DNA from: Xanthobacteraceae bacterium
GTDB taxonomy: Bacteria > Pseudomonadota > Alphaproteobacteria > Rhizobiales > Xanthobacteraceae
DNA: 64,000 nucleotides
Direction: 5' to 3'
Assembly (NCBI GenBank): GCA_023954195.1
Contig: JAMLIK010000001.1
Coordinates: 1,290,628-1,354,627 of the forward strand
Each line of letters opens with the position of its first letter. Position 1 is the stretch's first letter. Positions 57,001 to 64,000 of this stretch are shown one piece after another. The notes below the pieces were generated by a model. It was given only the letters and a program-made list of their open reading frames with translations. It did no database searches and was not told the DNA's origin. Made by a program: the position numbers and the translations under genes.

Positions 57001-57751
57001 GCAGATAGCCGGCATTGTACCAGTCGGCGGATTCGGGAACGTCGGTCTGCTCGCCCCAGGTTTGCGGGCTGGCCGGCGGCAGGTCGCAATACCAGTCGTA
57101 GAACGACATGCAGGTGCCGCCGAGCAGCGACAGATAGCGGGTGCCGGCGGCGTAGGAGACCATCGACATCGCCGGAATCGGCGAGAAGCCGAACACCCGG
57201 TCGGGGCCGTATTTCTTCGTCGTGTAGGCGTTGGCGGCGGCGGCGATCTCGGTCGCCTCGTCCCAGCTCGCGCGCACGAAGCCGCCCTTGCCGCGGATGC
57301 GGGTGTAGCTCTCGCGCGCCTTCGGATCGTTCTGGATCGCGGTCCACGCCTCGATCGGCCCCATGGTCTTGCGCTTGTCGCGCCACAGCCGCATCAGCCG
57401 GCCGCGAATGAGCGGCGTCTTCACCCGGTTGGCGCTGTAGAGATACCAGCTATAGGAGGCGCCGCGCGCGCAGCCGCGCGGCTCGTGGTTGGGCAGATCG
57501 GGACGCGTGCGCGGATAGTCGGTCTGCTGCGTCTCCCAGGTGACGATGCCGGACTTGACGTAGATCTTCCACGAGCAGGAGCCGGTGCAGTTCACGCCGT
57601 GGGTGGAGCGCACGATCTTGTCGTGCTGCCAGCGGCGGCGATAGGCGTCTTCCCAGTCGCGGTTCTCGATCGTGGTCTGGCCATGGCCGCCGGCGAAGGT
57701 GTCCTTGCGCAACGTCGTCAGGAAGTTCAGGCGGTCCAGAAGTTGGCTCAC
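54002..57751 (-). CDS. narG: Respiratory nitrate reductase alpha subunit NarG
   Basis: A 1249-residue catalytic subunit that reduces nitrate to nitrite at a Mo-bisMGD centre. The N-terminal [4Fe-4S] site uses His51, Cys55, Cys59 and Cys94 (STHGVNCTGSCSWKIYVKSG, PRGCARG), the NarG-type His-ligated cluster. The molybdenum ligand is Asp223 or its neighbour in FYDWYCDLPPASPQTWGEQ. Normal full length for dissimilatory membrane-bound enzymes, with no Tat signal other than the usual remnant at the N-terminus. I read it as a reductase rather than a nitrite oxidoreductase, because the narK-G-H-J-I order is that of denitrifiers. Confidence 0.98.
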   Translation of the reverse strand: MSQLLDRLNFLTTLRKDTFAGGHGQTTIENRDWEDAYRRRWQHDKIVRSTHGVNCTGSCSWKIYVKSGIVTWETQQTDYPRTRPDLPNHEPRGCARGASYSWYLYSANRVKTPLIRGRLMRLWRDKRKTMGPIEAWTAIQNDPKARESYTRIRGKGGFVRASWDEATEIAAAANAYTTKKYGPDRVFGFSPIPAMSMVSYAAGTRYLSLLGGTCMSFYDWYCDLPPASPQTWGEQTDVPESADWYNAGYLLLWGSNVPQTRTPDAHFYTEVRYKGTKSAVICPDYSEAAKFSDIWLNAKQGTDAALGMAFGHVILREFHLDRQVPYFVDYCRKYSDMPMLVRLDRQGDRLVPGRQLRAADFASGLGEASNPEWKTVGLDEISGKVVAPNGSIGFRWGEGGKWNLEEKAGADDIRLKLSLIDKADHDEVAGVDFPYFGGAATNGFAVDDRGEILTRNVPVKRLKLADGEEALVATVFDLLCANYSLDRGLGGDHVARDYHADTPFTPAWAERITGVRRDKIIQVAREFADNAEKTNGRSMVIIGAAMNHWFHMDMNYRAVINMLVMCGCVGQSGGGWSHYVGQEKLRPQTGWTALAFALDWARPPRHMNATSAWYAHTDQWRYETVRTQEILSPTAPAGDWTKLSLIDFNIRAERMGWLPSAPQLKTNPLEVGRAAKEAGVEAKDYVAERLKSGALQMSCEDPDAPENWPRNLFVWRSNLLGSSGKGHEYFLKHLLGTDHGVQGKDLGAEGKAKPAEAVWHDHAPEGKLDLLVTIDFRMSTTAVYADIVLPTASWYEKDDMNTSDMHPFIHPLQAAVDPAYESKTDWEIFKAIAKKFSEVAPGILGVETDVVQLPLQHDSPGEIAQNVVRDWKRGECDLIPGRTAPAYIAIERDYPNLYKRFTAVGPLMEKVGNGGKGIAWDTKDEIHHLKALNGTVTDAGVTKGMARLDTAIDAAEMILMLAPETNGEVAVKAWQALGKITGRDHKHLAEVKEDEKIRFRDIAAQPRKIISSPTWSGIESEEVCYNAGWTNVHELIPWRTVTGRQQLYQDHEWMRAFGEGFVTWRPPVDLKTVGETATRALAANEPHVVLNFLTPHQKWGIHSTYTDNLLMLTLNRGGPVVWLSEVDARKAGLVDNDWVEVFNANGAITARAVVSQRMKEGSMFMYHAQEKIVNTPGSQLTGKRGGIHNSVTRIVLKPTHMIGGYAQLAYGFNYYGTVGSNRDEFVIVRKLSKVDWLDRPATQVTEAAE

Positions 57752-57766
57752 AGCTCGCTCCTCGAT

Positions 57767-60484
57767 TTACTGGGCTGGGACGGCGGCCGCCGGAATCCGG
57801 CCGCGTTCGATGTCGTGCAGCACTCCGCCGCGGCGGGTGTAGACCGCCCAGGTGACGGCGAGGCACACTACGTAGAAGACGAGGAAGGCATACAGCGCCG
57901 CCAGCGGCGAGCCGGTCATGCCGATCGAGGTGCCGTAGGCTTTCGGGATGAAGAACCCGCCATAACCGCCGATCGCGCTGGTGAAGGCGATGATCGCGGC
58001 GGCCTCGCGGTCGGAGCGGCGGCGCTGTTCGAGCGCGTCCTCGTTGGGCGCGAGCCGCGCGATTTCCTTGCGCATAATCACCGGGATCATCTGGAAGGTC
58101 GAGGCGTTGCCGACGCCGGTGAAGAAGAACAGCGCCATGAAGGCGGCGAAGAAGCCGGCGAAGGAGCCTGCCTGCAACGACCCGATCACCGCCAGCTCCG
58201 AGACGATCATGCCGGCGAAGACCCAGAAGGTGACGCGCCCGCCGCCGATCTTGTCGGACAGCCAGCCCGTCCCGGCGCGGCTCAGCGCGCCGACCAGCGG
58301 GCCGAGGAAGACGAACTTCAGCGCGTCGACCTGCGGGAAGGCGAGCTTCGACAACAGCGGGAAGCCGGCCGAATAGCCGAGGAAGGAGCCGAAGGTGCCG
58401 ACGTAGAGCAGGCACATGATCCAGTTGTGGCTGCGGGTGAAGATCACCGCCTGCTCGCGGAAGCTCGACCGCGCGTCGGCGATGTCGTTCATGCCGAGCC
58501 AGGCGGCCGCGGTCGAGGCGACGATCATCGGCACCCAGACGAAACCGGCGTTCTGGATCCACAGGCGGCTGCCGTCGGACAATTGCTGCGCCGGCCCGCC
58601 GAGCGCGCCGAACACGCCCGCGGTGATGACCAGCGGCACCAGGAATTGCATCACCGAGACGCCGAGATTGCCGAGCCCGGCGTTCAGCGCCAGCGCGTTG
58701 CCTTTCTCGGCGCGCGGGAAAAAGAAGCTGATATTGGCCATCGAGGAGGCGAAATTGCCGCCGCCGAAGCCGCACAGCAGCGCCAGCACCACGAAGATCA
58801 GATAGGGCGTCGATGGATCCTGCACCGCGTGGCCGATGCCGATCGCGGGCAACAGCAGCGAGGCGGTCGACAGCGTCGTCCATAGCCGGCCGCCGAAGAT
58901 CGGCACCATGAAGCTGTAGAAGATGCGTAGCGTCGCGCCCGACAGCGCCGGCAGCGCCGCCAGCCAGAACAACTGGTCCTGCGTGAAGTCGAAGCCGATC
59001 GCCGGCAGCTTGGCGATCACCACCGACCAGACCATCCACACCGCGAACGCCAGCAGCAAAGCGGGGATCGAGATCCACAGGTTGCGCCGCGCCACGCGGC
59101 GCCCCTTCTCCGCCCAGAAATGCGGATCCTCGGGCCGCCAGTCCTCGATCAGATGCGGCATCACCGTGCGATCGGGGTCGTGAACATCCGCCAGTTCGGG
59201 GAAATTGGGCAGCCGGTCGAGCGCCGCGCCATGCGCCTGCCGCTCCATGTAGCGGATCGACAGATGCATCCAGGTCAGCGAGACCAGCACGATGAGGAAC
59301 AGCAGCAGGAAGGCCGAGGTCCAGATGCCGGTGACGTCGAGCAGCACGCCGAACACGATCGGCAGGATGAAGCCGCCGAGGCCGCCGATCATGCCGACCA
59401 GGCCGCCGACCGATCCGACATGGTTCGGATAGTAGACCGGGATGTGGCGAAACACGGCGGCCTTGCCCAGGCTCATGAAGAAGCCGAGCGCGAATGTCGT
59501 GGCGACGAACGGCCACAGGTCCATCTCGGTGGAGAAGGCGATCGGGCCGTGCTTGCCGCGGATGACATATTCGGTCGGCGGATAGGACAGCATGAACAGG
59601 AACACCAGCGAGAAGCCGAAGGTCCAGTACATCACCGAACGCGCGCCGAAGCGGTCGGACAACACGCCGCCATAGGCGCGGAAGACGCTGGCCGAGAGAC
59701 TGAAGGCGGCCGCCGCCATGCCCGCGGTGCGCACATCCACATGATAGACTTGCACGAGATAGTGCGGCAGCCACAGCGCCAGCGCCACGAAGCCGCCGAA
59801 GACGAAGAAGTAATAGAGCGAGAAACGCCAGACCTGAAGGTTCTTCAGCGGCGCGAACTGTTCGGCGAGGCTCGGCGCGGCGACGCCCTGCTCCCGCCGC
59901 GCGGCGAAATCCGGATCGTCCTTGGCCAGCAGATAGAACGCGACCCCCATGAGGATGATGGCGGCGGCCCACACCTCGGCGACCCCCTGCCAGCCCCACA
60001 CCACCAGCACGAAGGGCGCGAGAAACTTGGTGACGGCCGCGCCGACATTGCCCATGCCGAACATGCCGAGCGCGGTGCCCTGCCGCTCCTGCGGATACCA
60101 TTTGGTGACGTAGGCGACGCCGATGATGAAGGAGCCGCCGGCGAGGCCGACGCCGAGCGCGGCTATGAGAAAGGTCGCGTAGCTGTCGGCCCAGGTCAGG
60201 GCGAAGGTGGCGATGCCGGTCAGGATCATCTGGGTGGAGAACACCAGCCGTCCGCCATAGCGCTCGGTCCACACGCCGAGGATCAGCCGGGTCAGCGAAC
60301 CGCTCAGCACCGGGGTCGCGATCAGCAAGCCGTATTCGAATTCGGAAAGGCCGAGCTGATCCTTGATCGACAGGCCGATGATGGAAAAGATCGTCCATAC
60401 GGCGAAGCACAGCGTGAAGGAGAGAGTGCTCAGCCACAACGCGCGTTGCTGGTCGGCGCGGCTGGGGGTCGGTTGACCGGTCAT
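57767..60484 (-). CDS. narK: Nitrate/nitrite transporter NarK1-NarK2 fusion
   Basis: A 905-residue protein formed of two complete 12-helix MFS modules (about 1-440 and 470-905) joined by a hydrophilic linker with HDPDRTVMPHLIEDW. The first has NarK1-like motifs (GVGLAGGSFIIGVAYVTKWY); the second has the nitrate signatures FGGGNFASSMANISFFFPRA and TGVGNASTFQMIPVIMR. In Paracoccus the corresponding fusion combines proton-driven nitrate uptake with nitrate/nitrite exchange. First gene of the nar operon; a perfect FNR box lies 81 bases upstream of its ATG. Confidence 0.95.
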   Translation of the reverse strand: MTGQPTPSRADQQRALWLSTLSFTLCFAVWTIFSIIGLSIKDQLGLSEFEYGLLIATPVLSGSLTRLILGVWTERYGGRLVFSTQMILTGIATFALTWADSYATFLIAALGVGLAGGSFIIGVAYVTKWYPQERQGTALGMFGMGNVGAAVTKFLAPFVLVVWGWQGVAEVWAAAIILMGVAFYLLAKDDPDFAARREQGVAAPSLAEQFAPLKNLQVWRFSLYYFFVFGGFVALALWLPHYLVQVYHVDVRTAGMAAAAFSLSASVFRAYGGVLSDRFGARSVMYWTFGFSLVFLFMLSYPPTEYVIRGKHGPIAFSTEMDLWPFVATTFALGFFMSLGKAAVFRHIPVYYPNHVGSVGGLVGMIGGLGGFILPIVFGVLLDVTGIWTSAFLLLFLIVLVSLTWMHLSIRYMERQAHGAALDRLPNFPELADVHDPDRTVMPHLIEDWRPEDPHFWAEKGRRVARRNLWISIPALLLAFAVWMVWSVVIAKLPAIGFDFTQDQLFWLAALPALSGATLRIFYSFMVPIFGGRLWTTLSTASLLLPAIGIGHAVQDPSTPYLIFVVLALLCGFGGGNFASSMANISFFFPRAEKGNALALNAGLGNLGVSVMQFLVPLVITAGVFGALGGPAQQLSDGSRLWIQNAGFVWVPMIVASTAAAWLGMNDIADARSSFREQAVIFTRSHNWIMCLLYVGTFGSFLGYSAGFPLLSKLAFPQVDALKFVFLGPLVGALSRAGTGWLSDKIGGGRVTFWVFAGMIVSELAVIGSLQAGSFAGFFAAFMALFFFTGVGNASTFQMIPVIMRKEIARLAPNEDALEQRRRSDREAAAIIAFTSAIGGYGGFFIPKAYGTSIGMTGSPLAALYAFLVFYVVCLAVTWAVYTRRGGVLHDIERGRIPAAAVPAQ

Positions 60485-60565
60485 GGATGCGACTCCGGGT
60501 TTGCTTCCGGTGGCGTGGCGGACGTGGGCTCACGCATCAGGAACCATGACGGGTCACAATCGTCT

Positions 60566-60579
60566 TTGATAAATATCAA
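60566..60579 (-). promoter_or_regulatory. FNR/DNR box upstream of narK
   Basis: TTGATAAATATCAA is a perfect TTGAT-N4-ATCAA palindrome. The centre is 88 bases upstream of the narK start; with a -41.5 activator position, transcription would begin near 60531. This fits oxygen- or NO-responsive activation of the nar operon. Confidence 0.85.
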
Positions 60580-60710
60580 ACGCAGTGATGACCGCGCGAC
60601 GATTTGGCGGTTCGACGGAGATCCGCGATCGAAATCAGCAACGGGTGATAATAGTTTGCTGGAGGGCTGACATATGCAATCATTCTAATTACAATTTCGC
60701 ATCCATTCGA

Positions 60711-60724
60711 TTGATAAACATCAA
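60711..60724 (+). promoter_or_regulatory. FNR/DNR box upstream of the CRP-family regulator
   Basis: TTGATAAACATCAA is a second perfect box, ending 27 bases before the regulator ATG at 60752. A class II activator site here would put the transcription start at or beyond the ATG, so it more likely acts in autorepression or over a longer distance towards narK. Confidence 0.75.
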
Positions 60725-60751
60725 CCGAAAAGCAGGCGGAGAGTGCGGGAC

Positions 60752-61486
60752 ATGCGCGACGATGAAAAACCGAATCTTCGGCGTCTGCCGCTGTTTCGCG
60801 AAATGAGCACGCCGACCTTCGACAACCTGATGCAGATCGCATATTCGCAGACCTTCCCGCCGCAGCTCGAACTCATCAGGCAGGGCGAATACGCGGATTT
60901 CCTTCACGTCATCATCGACGGATCGGTCGAGCTGCGCGCGGCCTGGAACGGGCACGACACCGTGATGGGGGTCGTCCATCCCGTCTCGACGTTCATCCTC
61001 GCGGCCTGTGTGTGCGACGAGCCTTATCTGATGTCGGCCCGAACGCGGGAACGGTCGCAGATCGTCATGATTCCGGCGGCGGATGTGCGGGTGGCGTTGC
61101 GGCGCGACAGCGACTACGCGATGGCGGCGATGCGCGAACTGGCCGAAGGCTATCGCACCTTCGTGCGCTACACCAAGAACCTGAAGCTGCGCGACTCGCT
61201 GGAGCGGCTCGCCGCCTACATTCTGTACCAGTCACACAAGCTGGACGACGCCCCCTGCATCGTGCTGCCGGTGGAGAAGCGGCACCTTGCGTCTTATCTG
61301 GGAATGACGCCCGAAAATCTTTCGCGTTCGATCAAGGCCGTTCAGGATCATGGCGTCACGGTTCGGGGCGTGCAGGTCACGATCACCGACAGGGCGCGGC
61401 TGGCCGCGATCGCGGTCCCCGATCCGCTGATCGACGGGCCCGTCACGACCGCCGTGAGCCCCCTCCCGCAACGATCCGTCTCGTAG
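60752..61486 (+). CDS. CRP/FNR-family regulator of the nar genes (DNR/NarR-like)
   Basis: A 244-residue regulator: cyclic-nucleotide-binding fold at about residues 10-125, a long dimerisation helix, and a winged helix at 165-225. The recognition helix TPENLSRSIKAVQDHG carries the E--SR pattern that reads TTGAT half-sites, matching the boxes on both sides of its promoter. It has none of the N-terminal cysteines of oxygen-sensing FNR; the only close pair is CVC near residue 90. This suggests an NO/heme-type (DNR, NnrR) or NarR-like sensor, or dependence on another oxygen sensor. The ATG at 60752 is preferred over a GTG at 60743, which lies too close to the GGAG. Confidence 0.88.
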   Translation: MRDDEKPNLRRLPLFREMSTPTFDNLMQIAYSQTFPPQLELIRQGEYADFLHVIIDGSVELRAAWNGHDTVMGVVHPVSTFILAACVCDEPYLMSARTRERSQIVMIPAADVRVALRRDSDYAMAAMRELAEGYRTFVRYTKNLKLRDSLERLAAYILYQSHKLDDAPCIVLPVEKRHLASYLGMTPENLSRSIKAVQDHGVTVRGVQVTITDRARLAAIAVPDPLIDGPVTTAVSPLPQRSVS

Positions 61487-61498
61487 CAGCCGTCGCCG

Positions 61499-62254
61499 TC
61501 ACGAAATCCTGGCGGTCTTGTTCTGGAACGCGGCGATGCGCGCCGCCATGTCGGGGCCGACGCCGCGGCTGCGCGCGATCTCGTGGCTGAGGCCGGCGGC
61601 GAGCGGCAGGCCGTCGGTATCCGTCAGCAACGCCTTGTTGGCGCGATGGCTGTGCCAGGAATTGGCGAGGATGGCCGCCGCCAGCTTCGAAAGTTCGGCA
61701 TCGAACGCCGCATCCGGCACGCAGATATTGGCGAGGCCCATCGCCTCCGCCTCGCGCCCGGCATAGGTGCGGCAGGTGAACATCATCTCGCGCGCCTTGG
61801 GCAGGCCGACGCGACGCGGCAGGCGCTGGCTCATGCCCCATACCGGCGACAGCGCCCAGCGCGCGTGGGTGTCGGCGAATTTGGCGTTCTCCGAACAGAT
61901 CAGCAGGTCGCCCGCCAGCGCCAGTTCGAGCGCGCCGGTGTAGCAGTGGCCGTGCACGGCGGTCATCACCGGCTGCGGCAGGTTGGCCAGCTTCTCGATC
62001 ACGCCGGCCTGGAAGTGCGGGCGCGGCGGCTTCTCGCCGGCGGAAATGTCGTTGAGGTCATGTCCGGCCGAGAAGCACTTGCCGGCGCCGCGCAGGATCA
62101 CCAGGCCGACGCGATCGGTCTGGCCGGCGATGGCATCGACATGCGCCTCAAGCGCGGCGAACAGCGCGACATTCAGCGCGTTCAGCTTGTCGGGACGGTT
62201 GAGCGTCAGAACGGCGCAGCCGTCTTTGTCTTCCCTGAGCACCAGCGCGGTCAT
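61499..62254 (-). CDS. Enoyl-CoA hydratase/isomerase family protein
   Basis: A 251-residue crotonase-fold enzyme. The oxyanion-hole segment is CFSAGHDLNDISAGE, and the second conserved strand is GHCYTGALELALAGDLLICS. Likely hydrates or isomerises an enoyl-CoA in fatty-acid or aromatic degradation. It ends 13 bases from the convergent nar regulator and follows the nitronate monooxygenase gene by 44 bases on the same strand, so the two probably share a transcript. Confidence 0.88.
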   Translation of the reverse strand: MTALVLREDKDGCAVLTLNRPDKLNALNVALFAALEAHVDAIAGQTDRVGLVILRGAGKCFSAGHDLNDISAGEKPPRPHFQAGVIEKLANLPQPVMTAVHGHCYTGALELALAGDLLICSENAKFADTHARWALSPVWGMSQRLPRRVGLPKAREMMFTCRTYAGREAEAMGLANICVPDAAFDAELSKLAAAILANSWHSHRANKALLTDTDGLPLAAGLSHEIARSRGVGPDMAARIAAFQNKTARIS

Positions 62255-62298
62255 GATGTCTTCCTTGTGGATGGGGAGGCCGGTCGCGGTTCGCTGGC

Positions 62299-64000
<1,702 letters not shown>

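Noticed and set aside
54002..57751. Nitrite oxidoreductase (NxrA) instead of NarG
   Set aside because: The operon order narK-G-H-J-I, the FNR box and the Moco tail are those of denitrifiers, and motifs are NarG-like; phylogeny would settle it.
57450..60533. 1000-residue open frame overlapping narK
   Set aside because: Shadow frame of GC-rich DNA; NarK in the neighbouring frame has complete transporter motifs.

Overview
The window looks like chromosomal DNA from a GC-rich alphaproteobacterium, most likely a Bradyrhizobium/Rhodopseudomonas/Afipia-type member of the Hyphomicrobiales. This rests on the GC-rich codon use, the style of the RpoD and DnaG proteins (DnaG has lost all four zinc ligands), and several families of short palindromic repeats typical of that group. 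I see no insertion sequence, prophage, CRISPR array, rRNA or tRNA gene.

Layout. 1-11.5 kb is mostly housekeeping: the end of msrB, a GGDEF cyclase, a nitroreductase, a lytic transglycosylase, a TDT-family exporter, rpoD and dnaG, with palindromic repeats between the genes. 11.5-23.6 kb holds an outer-membrane protein, glpD-glpK, a large molybdopterin oxidoreductase next to a CbpM-CbpA chaperone pair, a small-molecule kinase and a multidomain cell-wall hydrolase. 23.0-33.8 kb is a nitrogen and amino-acid block: ureidoglycolate lyase, a complete branched-chain-type ABC importer (livFGMHK), threonine dehydratase, L-serine dehydratase, an M20 amidohydrolase, a DUF3100 membrane protein and a divergent LysR regulator.

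34.8-43.0 kb is the most unusual part, a formate/oxalate island. It has a ModE-like regulator with a periplasmic-binding-like domain, an oxalate/formate antiporter with a 41-residue partner peptide, and an NAD-linked formate dehydrogenase. The catalytic gene is interrupted by an in-frame UGA at 38490 exactly where formate dehydrogenases carry selenocysteine. A bacterial-type SECIS hairpin with a GGUCU loop follows it. The alpha subunit is also split and permuted: the iron-sulfur half, including the first [4Fe-4S] site that normally begins the catalytic domain, is a separate gene two positions downstream, after a NuoE-NuoF fusion. Matching 16-base operator candidates lie in front of both the regulator and the dehydrogenase.

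43.0-61.5 kb is an anaerobic-respiration island. ubiX-ubiD lie on one strand and ubiT-ubiU-ubiV-mogA on the other, which is the oxygen-independent ubiquinone route. They converge on a nar operon reading narK(fusion)-G-H-J-I, then a parvulin isomerase, moeA and a DUF2478 protein. A CRP/FNR-family regulator lies divergent from narK. Perfect TTGAT-N4-ATCAA boxes precede narK and the regulator, and a one-mismatch box precedes ubiT. This suggests that the quinone pool, the molybdenum cofactor and the nitrate reductase are induced together. The window ends in fatty-acid-type genes (enoyl-CoA hydratase, nitronate monooxygenase, partial acyl-CoA dehydrogenase).
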